Below, piece by piece: positions 13,549 to 28,988 of a DNA stretch of 64,000 bases (positions within the stretch are counted from its first letter, which is position 1; every line of letters begins with the position of its first letter). Below the pieces are notes generated by a model. It saw only the letters and a program-made list of their open reading frames with translations, was not told the DNA's origin and searched no databases. A program made the position numbers and the translations under genes. Source of the stretch: Paracentrotus lividus (Eukaryota; Echinodermata; Echinoidea; Camarodonta; Echinidae); the NCBI GenBank assembly GCA_940671915.1, contig CALNVZ010002100.1, positions 8,265,515-8,329,514 of the forward strand. The letters run 5' to 3'.

Positions 13549-16500
13549 GGTGTGTGTCTGTATACATTTTGGAAATTATATTCTAATTGATAAAAACAAT
13601 CTTATCAATAATAGTTGGTTTTTTTAATAATCAAAACAAAATATTTTACGGATCCTATCTCAAGATAATTAATGTCAGATCGCTATATCATCATGATATT
13701 TTCATTTATTCTACCCAATTGTTTAAATCCTTGTGTCAAAGTGGGAAAAACTAAGATCAATAAAATAAAATGACTCAGATTCAAGACGAATGAAATGGGC
13801 TCAGCATTACGCTGCACATTACCAAAACTGAAATAGCTCGCTCTTCAAGAAAAACATTTTCTGGGAGCAAGAGTGCCCCTCCAATCAATACTTTTACTCC
13901 TCACCGAACCGGCATCAAGTAGACAATGTCGGTCTACTTCAACACATCCATCTATCTAAAACAACAAGGTAGTCTTTGATTCAATTATTCTCACCCAGGC
14001 TTCTCAATGTCTAATGAAAACATACAATATATCCCTTAGCATGGTGGTATGTTTACACGGAATAAAAGACACGTCTATTTTATTCCATTCCATGATGTGC
14101 TAAGGAGTTTAGGCATCAAAGATACGTGCATTGCAATGTAGATCAGACACAATTTGGCAATAAAAGCATAATAAAGTCCGTAAAATTAATTTCCGTATAA
14201 TAATGTATTTTGGGGACATTCGACTGTAGATATTTTTGTAGGAAATCGAGCAAAGCTTTCAAATTCAATCAGAGCAGTCAAGTAGTTAAGTCTCAATATT
14301 TTGTAGGCTAGCTGCATGAAATGAATAAAAGGTATTGCTTTGCTCACACTCTGACCAAAAAATGTCATGCGCTTAATAAAAAAAATTAAAAAACATCGAA
14401 TATCTGTTAAATCTACGAAAACTTTTGTAAAAAAAGATTGAAACATTATCGAAGTTGTCAACGGAGTTTGGTGCTCTATACACAATAATGAGATGTTTGA
14501 TATTTTGTTCTTAATTTAAAAGAAAAGGGACAAATCTAAATTGTGTTCGCTTCCGTTTCTAGGCGTAAAAGCCAGGCAATGTGAAAGTTCCCATACATTT
14601 TGATAGCATCCTTGATAAACTGGATTATGTCTGGAGAGCTCTATAATTCCATGTACTTAATCAACCAACTGAATACACATTGGATTGAACTGATTCTCAG
14701 CTCTACATGAGCTCTCTCAATTTGCTTCACATTATATACGCTCCTCAGTAATGTGCCTTGGCTTTCGTAAGAAGATCACAATCATCTATAGATGTGGGTG
14801 GAAACCTAAAATATAAGTATATATATTTTGGTATTTACAAGTAAAGCAGGAAAATTCCTTCAACGAAAACATAGGATTACATATGGAGCGGTGGTATTCG
14901 CATAAACGATAGATATTTCCTTTTTTTTTTTTTTTTTTTAAGAAGAATTATTATGTATAGAGGTATTCATTGGTTTTATTTTCGAACATGAAAACACACA
15001 CAATATCATTAATTAAACTATTCAGAAACTGAAGATTAATCATAATATATATTCTTTGATATTGTTTTAAATCATCCTAAATCATCAGCTATTTACCCCC
15101 TCGAATGCAACAAGTGAATTAAAAGCAACCTGCCATTGCACTTCCCTCATTCAGATTTGACAGATGACGTTAGGCATGTCAAGTATATTATGATGAAGTG
15201 AAGAGTTTACAAAGAACATCTTTCTCTTTCTCTCTAAGAACCCACTGAGTATTGACATTGTGCATAAGCAATTGTCTTGTAAGATAATGATGCTAATTCC
15301 TTTCAAAAGATATCTACATATAAAATTATAAATGACATTACAAACGACATGCAAAATAGCATACATCTAATATAGGAACAAATGAAGAGCATGTCATTGC
15401 AAATGTTTGGCCAGGTATTGTCTTACCTGGGATATATTCAGTGTAGCCTGCAGCAGCAGCATACATCAGGGGAGAAAATTAACTCAAGTCCCAATCGACC
15501 CCTGAATCAATAAAGAACCCACCCAGTTTCGACAAACAGACTCTGTCTCCCTGCTATCATTAGGGTGTTCCTTAGTCACATATTTCTTTCATTTATAGAC
15601 TTCTTTTTTTTTTTTTTTTTTTTTTAGAATAAAATGAAAAATGGAATGTTCAAGATAAAGTATTGATTAATTCCGGTAAAAAATAGATATTCTTCAGGCC
15701 TGAAATTTCAGCCCAAGATATATACGATGATATACACTCTCTACTTAAGTATTTTTCACCATAATATATACTTGTAAATATCCCCCCCCCCAAAGAAAAA
15801 CAAATCCTCTGAAGAATCTACTGAATCCTTTATAATTATTTTGAAATGATTAAAATGTATGCATTGATTTTTGTGGTGTTGACGGTCATTTCTCGTTTTC
15901 TTTATTTGCATGCCGTTAGTCCATTTAACAACCTTGATAAACCATTATAAGCAAATGCTGGTTCACTCGTAAGCTTTCATCCAGGTATGTTTACTTTGAA
16001 TGTGAGTGATATACATGTTTTTTCCAACGGACAATATTGACATCTGATTTGTGTATGTGTGTGCGTTTGTGAGTGTGTGTGTGTGTGTTCATCATTAAAT
16101 AAAGATTAAGCTCTTTAAAAAAATATTAATTATGAATGTGAAATTAAATAGCAAATTCATTTGTAGACATTTAATAGATTTCATTGTTAAGTATGATGTC
16201 TGCAACTGATATTGACAAAAGCTCATTTAAAAATGAAAAGGGTAAATTTTATTTTATTTTCTGTATATTCTTCATAAATTCAATTCTGAGTGATACCCTC
16301 TTGGGTGGTGAACTACCTTCAAAAGCGCATAATATAATATGCATGCCTAAAGATACCGGCATACGTTTCCAATAAAACCATATATGAGAGAGTTTACTTA
16401 TAACATACATTTTATTTACAACGTTTACGCTATCGTTTGATCATTGTGCAAAGAAAATGACAAACCCAAATCATGTTTCTTCCTGATCGAAAACGAATTG

Positions 16501-19500
16501 TTTTTGTCAGTATTTCACGATCATTATTCTTATATGTGCACACTAAATACGTTGGGGTATAAGGACCTATTCATATTGCTGGTCAATAAAATATTAGTTT
16601 GGTCAACGCGTTTGAAATTAAGAATATTATTTTTAAGATATGAGGCACCACAATCCAAATTTTACCTTCGTATTTCAATTGGTGATTCATTAATATAAAA
16701 TATCATTATTATATACAGTATATCATTATATAGTGTACGGTCGAAGGCAAGTCATTTGTGAATGTTGATGGTGTTTAATCAAAGATTGAAATTGATGGTG
16801 AAGCGTCACTGATTATTATATCATCTTATTTCCATCCCATCTGTTTAACCGTACCTTGTACTAAGAGGCTAATCATCTCTCGGGACTTCTTCCCTCAGTC
16901 ATATATTCATAAACCACTTTATATTTCAAAACATTGAGGGTCCATAGGGATTGGTGGTGATTACTTTCGAGTCTCCGACATTTATTGGCTGTGATAAAAT
17001 ACAGCATGACGGGCTGTTTGACATTTCCCTGACAAATATTATAAGAGGAGTCTTCAAAAACAATTTCAGTCGAGTGTTCATCAACGCGAGCTGATGTAAC
17101 AGTGTGTGTTAGAATGTCGTTCTTTCTATTTTGTGCCATATTGTCATAAATTTTGCGATGATTTCTGTTTGAGCATTTTATTTCCTACAATCTTTAGACA
17201 TGTTAGGAAAGGGTCTATTTTCTTCATATTAGAATTGCATTCAGTAGAATGATACATAAATTCAGACAGAAACATGAAAGCTGGCTCTGATATGTATTTG
17301 AAGAAAAAAGGCCTGCAAGCTGATAATCAAAAAACAAAACAAAAATCCGCAGCAATCACTTTAGTGATTAGGTTACGTAGATTACAAAAAAAAAAAGGAT
17401 AATAAAGTAAATCAAGTAGGAAGGGAAAACACTAGAAATATAATTGAAAAGAGAGTCGCAGGATCAGTGGCCATTCTGTCAGTATCAATATAGATATGTA
17501 ACTCATTAGCATACGAATGGTGTAATTAGATTGTGGTTGCTGTCGTCACGGTTCATTATGAAGAGACAATGCAGTCCAAATTGGTATCATCTCTTGATCC
17601 TATATTCCATACACGGCTTACTCAATTACACTAATGGTCCAGACGCCTCAATATGGTGTACATGGTAGATCTTCATTAGGCATGCTTGTTGCGAGACTAG
17701 TTTCATCTATATTAGTCGTCATAATTTGTATATCAAACAAACTTGTTCTTAGAATATTCAGCAGACTTTACTATCCATCTTGAGATCATCTTGTTAAATG
17801 TTTGCTTTACATGTACTCTATGTATATATGTGTGTAAGTGTGTGTGTGTGTGTCTGTTGTGTGTGTGTGTTATTATTATAAATGTGTGACAATTTCATTA
17901 CGCTTTTTTCTCTCTCTCTACCAAGAAATGCAGGATATTTCTCATCAACTAGTATGTGACTGGCGTTATCCACAGACTGGGTGAATATCGTCAATGCGAT
18001 GCAGCTTGATATAAAAGATAATAGTAAAAAAGTGGTAGTATTTAACGAACAGTGATTGGTTGAAAGGATGTCACGTGTCGAGCAACATTTTGTTCTGTTC
18101 CATGATAAATTCATTGCACTGGTTCAGTTCTTCAGTACTGACAAACAATGTAAGAAGAATCAATGGTACACAACCAATCGACTATCCTGTTATCCTAACC
18201 ACACCAGTGATTGTAATGAATCTGAGACTGACTGAAGGCATGACAGAACGAGGTTACGGCAAAGGATGGAATTGGTCTCGACACAGATCGCTTACCATAG
18301 AGTGCTTACAGAGACTGAAACCATATATCCTTGTAGATAGAACGGTAGACATACTGACAGAGCCTGTAAGAAACAGTGACACTCTAAGACAGAGATAGGG
18401 TTGGGAACAAGCAACAACAAAAAATCTAATTTCAATACAATCATTTTTTTATATATGAATAAAATAAATCGATCAAAATGGAGCTCACATGTGAAGTAAT
18501 AACCATGTTAAATTACACTTTTAACATAAAACCATGATGAGGAGACTCGGTGGTATGGATAGGGTGTGGAAAGATAGGAAAAGAATTGTAATGATCTAGA
18601 TATAATAGGATGCCACTAACATGAAAAGTGAAAGCAGCTGCAATTGTTACATAAAAGAAAATAAACTAAAAGAGACCAGAGAAAGCGAGTGAGGACAGAG
18701 ATAGAAAACGATATAGAGAAAGAAAAAGAGAGGTAGATAGAGGGAAGTAGAGATGAGGAGGGAGAGGGGAAGATGTATTGGAATGGTTGTGTTTGTTTGA
18801 TGTTGGATGAGATTGGTGACCTGTAGAGTGAAGAATGGCAAGCGAGTCTGTCTTCGGACGACAGCAAGGTAGTCAGAGAGATTGTTTTATCAACAAGTTG
18901 GATTTGCTTTTTAATGTCAGACGTCTGTCCAGATCAAAGGGTGTGTATGGAAGGCGGGAATACAGACAACTGATGTTAAGAAATTATAGGACACTATACA
19001 AAAGTGTAATCGGGGACAATACCTCATGAACATTATTATTTAGCTTACATTTCTTTTCAGTTCCAGACTTATTTCATTTTCATTTTTTTTAATACGGGGT
19101 ACCCCTCTTCATGCTTGCGGATATTGATATCTTGTTTGGGCGTATGGGGGAGTGCAAGAAGACATCAAAAAGATATGAATTCCCTTTTGAGTAATGTTAA
19201 ATCTTTCCAATGCCGTTTTCTAAACCTAATACTGTTTTGATAAATGCTCTTTAGGGTCGTAAATGGTCATATGAAGCAAAATTTAAAAAAAAAAATTCGT
19301 GATCAAGGGAAAGAAGAAGAAAAAAACCATAACGTTTTATACACAGTTATAAAACTTATGAGGGGAAAGGGAGCACGGAGCGAGAGGATTTAGGTAGGAA
19401 AAATAATATCCAAATTCATGCCAATAGATATATATATTGAAAGTAGCATATAAGATAGTTTGAGCGAAAGGAAATGGAGGGAAACGATTCTTTGTTTTCC

Positions 19501-22500
19501 GGCGTGTAATTATTTTTTCTGTGTCATAACCTGGAAATCAATGTATTTTAACCTAGTTGCTGTGAGACAGCTCGCAGCAAGGAGGAGTATACAATAACAT
19601 TACCTTTACTTTTTCATAGCCGGGCCAGTATTGAGGTTTCATTCATCAAAATATTCAATCTCGCCTTTTGCTTCAACAGCCTTTAGCTCCAGTTACAAGA
19701 CACAGAATGGATTCAAGCCTTGCAATTTGAAAACGAAATTCGCAACTCCTAAAAAATTATAATTAAAATGAAAGCAGGGTGATTGCATTTGAAATAGGGG
19801 CCTGGATCGTATGGTTCCGATGGGGTAATTTTAGCTTCGAACAACGCATATATAAAAACAATAAAGCAAACAAAAATACATCCTACTTGGATCAGGGTGG
19901 GGTTTGAAGCCATGAGATACATATCTTTCTCTCCACCCTTCATTCTCTGTATCTCTTTCACACAGGATATTTTCCCTAAGTTAACGATGAGGCCTCCCAG
20001 GCTATCTTTATGCATCGTAGGTATACCTCGTTGACTTTAATTAATCATATCTGATTCATGAATTCATCAAAAAAGATTTGTTCATGGCTCTTTCCTGCTC
20101 CAAACACTCAGCCATCTTTATCGTGCCCTCGGGCAACGCTCCTTTCCCATCAACATTTTTTTGCTTGAGAGTCACGTGTCACTCAGTCTCTATGGATTAA
20201 AGACACCATTTCACTCGACTCATTTCCATCGTTCCCTATTTGACGACGAAATCTTCCAATAAATATGTCAAGAGCAATTTTGTTGGTATCCTCCTTAGTT
20301 ACGCCGTTGCTCTTTTTCTTTCATGAATAATTTGCCTCATTATCGCGGGTTGTGTTTTAAGAAAGTGTTGCAGATTGTACGCATTAAGATTTATTAAATT
20401 GTTGGGAAATTGGACTTGATCATAATAATAATAGATCACTTCTCTAATAATTAATCGTTTTATAAACTAAGTTAAAAAGAAGAAGTTGATTCAGAAATCA
20501 ATTTAAATTTGAATTTGTTCGTCCACAACTGCTAACTATTATTGATAACTACATAGGATAAATGTAAAATCATCATAATGTTTAATGATCTTGACATAAT
20601 TTGCTCACAAAAATCAAGCCTATTAATTGAGTTTAAGTCATTTTAGAAATTCTTCCCTTTCAGTAAATTTGAATGGAAGCACAATCAAACAATAAATCAT
20701 TTCGTGAGAGGATAATAGAGTAATCTCTCAAAGAAGCAATGACCGCCAACACTATCAATAATGATGCCTGAAAATGAACTTTAATTTGAAATGACTAAGA
20801 ATCCGTAATTTGAATATCATTTGCCTTGGGCAAATTGTGACTGCCATCCTACATAAGGGGTAGAAGATTGGCTTCAATTACTAAACTATGAAAAATGATG
20901 CTTTTTATCTGACTACCGTATGTTAAAAAGAGGGGAATCCACTATGGGATGGGTTTAGCATCGTATGTGATTGAAATCGCATGCATGTATACTTTTTTAC
21001 GAAAAAAAAATCACACGGACGCTTTTGTAAGAGCCATCTTGGTAAGATATCGAACTATTATTATATTATCTTGTTTTTAGAAAAGCACTGACATACAGGT
21101 TTTACTACAGCGCGCATGGTTATCGGGCAGTAGGCCTATTGCTATACTTTACTTTACAAGCTTTATGACCGCTGTACAGTCTGTATTAAAAAATATTACA
21201 GTCGAGGAAAAAATAAATTAGGTATGAAATATTTTCAAATGTTATGTATATATGGTATCAAATTAAAGCCTATATATTTTTCTTGCTGATGCATTTTTTT
21301 TCTTCAAATAAGTTGCTTTTGTAGAACAAAATTTGTGCTCATTTTTTTTTAAGACAAGTTAATTAACTACACACAAGTCCATAGTAATGTTGTTTCACGT
21401 TCATTTTGGCGGCTTACGTTCGAAACCTACACGATGGCATGGCACGGCGCGGCGTGCACAAAATAAAATTTTAGTGATTGTGTAAAATTAATCATGCATC
21501 AAGATCTACATCACCAAATGAGATGAACAAAAAATGCAAAAGAAAGCTTGCTTTTCCTGCTTTATGGAAATACCAAACATTACCAGGTTGTGACTAATCT
21601 TCATACAATTTTTAAAAAAATGTTTCCTAACTGTACCATTTTATTTGATACAGACTGTATCAATGCAGATGTTGTATTTTATTGTATTACTCAGATATTT
21701 GTATGATATTCAATTCTTCACAAAGAAACTAGCTTTGAAAAAAATTAATGAACCCATCTATATTCTGCTTAATTAATGCTTGATTAAATGAATAATTTGC
21801 AAACATAAGGAAGAAAATTTCATTTTTCTTTGTTTCAATTATTAAATGAATAATTTGCAAACATAAGGAAGAAAATTTCATTTTTCTTTGTTTCAATACT
21901 AACTTTTGCAGTCGAATGGTATAATCATCATTCCCAAATGCAAATATTCCAAATTGTTGTCAATCATCGCATCAAACTTAATATACTAAAGAATGTAACC
22001 ATAAGCAAACCCACTTAAATAATTATGCTTAGCATGACAGTAGGCCGTATGTCTTGTAAAAACAAATGTCCTACTGTCCTACATGTATAGGTCCAGTGAG
22101 AATGCATTTTCGAACGGGCATGGACAAGTAAAACAGACGCATGTTATTCGCTGTTTATTTTAAACATTTTTTTTTCTTCATAATTTTGTAAAAGGGGATG
22201 TATAGGTGCAGAATCTTTTTGTAAGATCCAAATTATCTCAAGATACATAAAACATTGGTTTTAGTTGAGAAATTTTTGTTTGTTTTTAATACATTTATAA
22301 AGAAATCTAATATGGTAGGCATACAAGTATATTGTATTACAATGACACCATATTATATGTTATCCACCACATTTTGAGGCAAAGTATGTATCAATGAGGT
22401 GCACTTTTCATATTTCATTATGGCATTATTTTGGTCATCATGTAAACCCGACAAGGAAAAAAAATATTAGTGTAATATATATGTCAGGTAAGTTCTTTAT

Positions 22501-25500
22501 AAAAAAATTAAAAAAATAAAAAAGGCAGGTTCAGAAGAAACACACTCAAATTATCCTTATTGGAAAATTCGCAATTATTGTCATTCCCATGAAACAATGG
22601 GATAATATACATCGTTATTGACAGAGTTTTTGTATGAGATCAATGATGCGCGGTTCACTCTCCTACGGTGTAGATGATTAATGTAATTACTCTATATGAT
22701 ATGAAATACATGAGTGAATACGAAAAGCCGACATGAACCAATATAATTTGTTTAATTTCCTACTAATTAAGCATCTCGAGCACATAATGACATGTCATTA
22801 CTACCCCTATATTTTTATACAGCACAATTAGTCTTTGTTCTTATCGTGTTATGCTTGTAGTGGTTTACTGATCGCTTGTAGTTTCATGTGACTTAATGCA
22901 TTCAGGACACGTGACAAAAATCAATGGTAGTTGAGCAAAACTCATCAGTGTGATCAAAAAGTGTCGAAATTGATATTAAAATATTACAATCATGACAATA
23001 GGTCTTGAAAATGAAAATAATTCATGGAATATATTAGGTAGACCACTCGCAGTGTAAATAATTTACCAATGTATTAATGTATTCATCTTTTCCATATTGT
23101 GGTGTAAATTCAAAGTATTTTATTGTTCCCTCCTATCCCAATAGAAACCAAACATAAGTGGTAAAAAAATTCAACATGTTTTTCTCATATAGCGTGTAGG
23201 GATCAACCATATCTAATCCTCAACTTGAATAACAATAATTATGGGTTGAACTAAGTTTATCTCTATTACACAATTCGTGGTTATATAAACAGATTTCCTT
23301 ACCATAAATCAAAATTAAAACTACGATGACCTAATCATGAGTTGCAAACAATGCAATTATTATGGTTTGTTATTGATATGGACGAAAAGGGATGATGCAG
23401 ATATATAGCCAAATGCCAAGGTTATAACATCTCGATATTGGCTTCGGCCAATCTAAGGCTGCATGTAAGGGGATATTACAGCCACACTACGATACATGTA
23501 CAGTAATAAGTTGAGATGGGAAGGGTATGGACGTAAAGGGTAGGGTATGTAGTGTCATGGTATACACCATCGCCATATGTGAGGTATTGCTGATTTGTAG
23601 TGGCTGGCAGCTGTACTTACCAGACGCAATGTGGTCTTTGGAGGTAGAAAATAATCACAACGTAAAGGGATGAAAGTATTATATAGTATTATAAGGTGGG
23701 ATCGTTCTCGAGCCGCCAAGGGTATTTAAATATCACTTGTGGTATAGCTCAAAACATTAATATGTGTAAAGTGTGGTTGTGTAGGTTGTCGGTATAATGT
23801 GGTGGTAAAAACTAGACGCCATTGTTATTGATAAACTGTGGTGGTGTAGATTTGACGCCACTGGTATTGGTATACGGTGGTATATAGATCAAACGCCATT
23901 GTTACTGATATAGTGTGGCGGTATAGATCAGGCGCCATTGGTATTGGTATAGTGTGGTGGTATAGATCAGACGCCATTGATATTGATATAGTGTGGCGGT
24001 ATAGATCAGGCGCCATTGGTATTGGTATAGTGCGGTGGTATAGATCAGACGCCATTGGTATTGATATAGTGTGGCGGTATACATCAGGCGCCATTGGTAT
24101 TGGTATAGTGTGGTGGTATATCAGATGTCATTGGAAATGGTATAGTTTGGTGGTAGAGATTAGGCGCCATTGGTAATGGTATAGCTAGGGTGGTGGTATA
24201 GATCAGACGCAATTGGTATTGATACAATGTGGTGGTATATATCAGATGTACTGGTAATGGTATAGTGTGATGGTAGAGATCAGATGCAATTGGTAATGTA
24301 ATAGCTAGTGTGGTGGTATAGACCAGACGCAATTGGTAATGGTATAGTGTGGTGGTATAGATCAGACGCAATTGGTAATGGCAAAGTGTGGTGGTAGAGA
24401 TCAGGCGCCATTGGTATTGATATGGTGTGGTGGTATAAATCAGGCGCCAATGGCATTATACAGTATGGTGTTAAAGATCAGACAATATTTGTATTGATAT
24501 AATATGGTGGTATATATCAGATGCCATTGGTATTGCAAAAGCGTGGTGGTAGAGATCAGGTGCCATTGGTATTTGTATAGTAAGGTGGTGGAGATCAGGC
24601 GCCATTGGTATTGGTATAATGTGGTGGCATATATCAGATACCATTAATTGATTAATGGTGGAAGAGATCAGACGCCATTGGTAATGGTATATTATGGTGG
24701 TATGTCTCAGATATCATTAATTTTTATAATGTGATGGTATAGCTAAGACACCATTAGTATTGGTATTGTTCATACACCACTGGTTTTAATATATCGTATG
24801 GTGGTATAGATCAGATGCCATGTGAAGGTAATTCGTTGTTACTTTTGTTGTTGCAAGATATATTTGAACAATAATTATTATAAACTATTTTTAATCTGAA
24901 AAATGTTGATAGCTATTCATCTATGTGAATCTATACTGCAGTGTCTACACTTGAGGGAAGGAGGAGGATGGTGGATTCATATTACTGTTCTACTGATTGC
25001 CTATGTGGAGCAGACAATACTTATCAAAACACTGAAATCGATATTTTTATTAATTCCACTTCGGCTGCTCGAAAATGTTCGCCTTAAATGGAACATGACC
25101 CAGTTTGTGCAATTAAATGGTATCAATATTGACCACTAAATTATTGTTATGTGTAATTTTGAAACATTTATGTCGTTCAGTGCTAAAATTGTTTAAATGA
25201 ATATATAACTAAAGTCATAAATAAAACTTAAGTTATGAAAATTATGTTCAACAAATACACAAACTCTAATCAAATAAATTGTATCATTCATTATTTGCAT
25301 GCACTGCAATTGACGCCTTGTTATTTGTGACAAGGTTTGTTTTTAAAGGAATCATACACACTCCTACAAAGCATAAAAGGCTAGCTCAGAATAATAGTGT
25401 AATTACGATCCAGGACTCAACATGGAATTTCTTCCCTTGAATGTTCACCCGCTGACATGACTGATAAATATGACGCCATGAAGCTTATCAAAATTCATCC

Positions 25501-28500
25501 TCCGCTCCTCGGCTAGCGAGCATTGCCCGCTCATCCTTACTTTTATTTCGTTCGTTTCTCAGAAATTATGCTCAATTTATAGTCTCTAAAAATGAGCACG
25601 TCTGTTGCATGATAACTGCGTTTCGTTTGGATTTAAATGATCTTTTAAATATAATATTGTTTTGTAGTTATCTCTTAACTTCTCTTTTGTTATCGTTTCA
25701 AACGCGCTATGTGGCACTTACTATTTTAGAGCTGAAAATGCTCTATATTACAATTTGTAGTTGTAGTTTTGACTAGTATCATGGCTAAATTCATTGCGGT
25801 TAATGGCTTTTTGTGTCATGTTTATCTCAGATTCATGTTTACTCAGACACCGAAACCGTCTCAATATCATGCCTAAATTGCTCCGGAAATTAAGAATCTC
25901 AGCGGCATTTCCAGCTCAGTAGATGGATAAACTTCTATCTTCTGACGACGACACTGGAAGACTGTGATATAATTTCGAATGTAAAATGTAGCTTTTAAGT
26001 GACACAAGACATAGTGCATCAGAATAAACTGATGTAACAAAGAACATAAATCATGATAACTCATAAATATTGTTTACTTAGATTCGTATTTTCTTGTTTC
26101 ATATAATTGTGTAGTATATTTCATTTCGATCGCATCCAGTAATTATGAGAGTCTACTGACAGTGTGTCGCAGTGTTTATTGATTTTATATATCACGTTCC
26201 AGACTAGTTCGTATCTCTAATTCACAGCCTGTATCAGAGAAAATAATCCATCCTCTATTTTCTCTCGGGAAAATAAATAGGCCTCGCAACAAGTTAAGAA
26301 ATAGTTCTGGATTTTTTTTTTTTTTAGTTTGAAAGAAAAAAAAATCTCAATTAAAGTTTAACTGAAATTGATTTTCATAAATGTTATTTTAGTAGAATAT
26401 ACAGCTAGTTGTTTGATACATTTGTTTAAGTCTATTATTATACTGATGCTTTGAGTGTGTTGAAGAAGAAGTAAAAAATTTTTAAAATTTTATCTTAGAG
26501 CAGATTTTTGGAAGGAAATGAAACTTTCATGTATTATCATTCATACAACCTTTTTATACATCGCGTTTTTTTTAACATGCTGCTATATTATAAGAGCGCA
26601 TCATAAACATCTAAACGCTTTTTTAGGGATTTTTTTTTTCTCCCAGAATACTCTTTCCTGAATTAAATGGAGGTAGAATATAAAAGCAATGATAAAGAAA
26701 AGGAGGGGAATGCAAACGTGAGTAAAAACGCAGAAAAAAAAGTGAAATCAGGTCAGAGAGTCCCACTCAGTAAACAATTGACCTGCTTAGCAAGATAAAT
26801 CGTTTAGAGCCATCCCATGTGACGTTCATATCCCTAAACCATTATCTTAATGGAAATCAAAACACAAGAAAATAATCTTCTTTAAAAGATAAAATGAGAG
26901 GAGCAATTAAAAAAAAATGTTCATCATAATCGTTATGAAATAAATACTAGAGATTAAAACGAGACTTTATAAACTGCAATAATCCGTTCATTTTATAATT
27001 GATTTTGATGAAACTTGTTTTAAATTGCTCTTCTTATTTATTTATATTTTTATAGAATTGTTATTTGGGATTTGGTTTCTGAGGTGATGTACCGTCTTTT
27101 ATTTTCGATGAAATGAATATAAAGGAGAGTTTCGCTTTTACACACATTCAGATATCTTTTCTCGTCGAATCATTGTATAAATTTGTTTTTCAAAAAATTA
27201 ATGATTTCCTAGTTTTGAATAATATATCTGTATGACGAAATTAGGAATGTAGCCGTTCAATGAGTCATAAAATCTTTAAATTTGTGAATTTATCCTATAC
27301 ATCATTACTCTTCTCTGTGTTTCTTCTCCTGTATTTCATGTACATGTTTTGTTTTCCCGAAAGGACGAAATTCCTGTTTTTTATGCGACTACAGCTATTT
27401 GGGGATGTATATTACATTGTTTTTCAGACTGTGTTTTGGGCACGAAACTACATAGGCAATGGTAACATAAAGTAAAAAGGAAAAATTAAAGAAAATAGCA
27501 TAATACATGAATCTTATAAAAGATAAGTAGCCACACAATAATTACCTCAATTATTGTGATATTTTTTATTTCCATAATACATGATGGAAGAACATTCTGG
27601 GTAATTTTTATTTTAGCTCATGGATACAAACCACTATCTTCATTTCCAAATGAAATAGAAACATATTGCATAATGTTGGTATGATAGGCTTAGTCAATAA
27701 ACATTAAACCGAAGAGAAAGTAAATGATTAAAAACGGTAAGATTTAGAAACGGCCAGACGAATATTTGCTTGTGAAGTGATACTGATAGTATAATTTGTT
27801 GTATAATTGTGTGCAAAGTAGATGTACTCCGTTTAAATAATTGATTAAGTGGTGAGGGTCATCTTGTTTTGCAATTTTGGAAATCGAATGGCGTCGCTTA
27901 GATTCCCTCAAGATGAGCAAGTGATACGATGTCCACCAACATGGCCAAATGAATTATTACATGCACATTTGCATAAGAGTAAAACTGTCGATATACCAGA
28001 CATGATGTAATTCTATCTAGAATAAAGCGTTAAATCAGCGTTTAGAAATTGTAAACAGCTAACAGGGTTCATGTTCTAAAAAATATGAAGCTATATTTTA
28101 CGATAATCATTATGACATGTTCATTTACATATTTAATGATAGTTTTATTTTAACCCCTCCCCCATCTTTTTTTTAAATATTTTTTTTATAGTTTATTTAA
28201 AAGTCCCCAAAGCAGCTTCGCCAAAGTGAACAAACCGCATCAACCTTCCAGTAAAAACTAAACTAAACTGCAATAATCTACAAAGGACATTTACCCTGTG
28301 TACTAAAACCGATTCCAATAATAAATTTGATACAACATCCGTTTAAAAAAGCAATATTCTAAATAAAAGAGTATTGGATAAGTGTTTCGTAGGCACACAC
28401 ATGGTATAAAAGTCACTTGACGTCATAATATATTTGCCATTTCAATAATCTGCTAGATGTCACGGACAAGGTTAAATATATCTTGGTTTATCCGTTGTTA

Positions 28501-28956
28501 CGAACGGTGTAATGATGATGGAAATATAAGGGCATATCAACTGGTTGGAGGTAAATTGAGAGAGAAAGTAAACACATTGCCTGGAAAACAACAACATTCG
28601 TTTTACCATTAACCATCAAAACTACAACCTCATCCAATGACAATCATAACTGAGATTAAGAGTACAATCATGACAATGAGACAAAATTAGTACGTAAAAA
28701 GGTCGCACCAGCACAACATCCTCTGTAAAATGATACCCGTCTATTCTCGAAATTAATGGGGACCGCAAGGTGGTCAGATATTTTTGTTCGACTTTACAAA
28801 TAATAATGAATATTACTATTCATAAGGAAAAGAACTATGATACTTAGTATAGATAAATTGCTTGCACGCTTCTGTCACCATCCTGTAGAAATGCAGCATC
28901 AAGCTCATATTATCTCACTCAAAGAAGAACTGATTTCATCTCATTGCTAATAGTTA

Positions 28957-28988
<32 letters not shown>

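Noticed and set aside
16873-17139. 88-codon minus-strand open frame (MAQNRKNDILTH start) in RIM intron 2
   Set aside because: Composition looks protein-like, but there is no recognisable domain, no strong start or splice context and no neighbouring exon in phase.
18616-18867. Minus-strand Ser/Leu/Phe-rich open frames resembling membrane peptides
   Set aside because: They arise from a purine-rich low-complexity tract; no signal or splice context.
23825-24371. Several overlapping open frames of 60-99 codons on both strands
   Set aside because: Products of the 39-bp minisatellite, whose period is a multiple of three.
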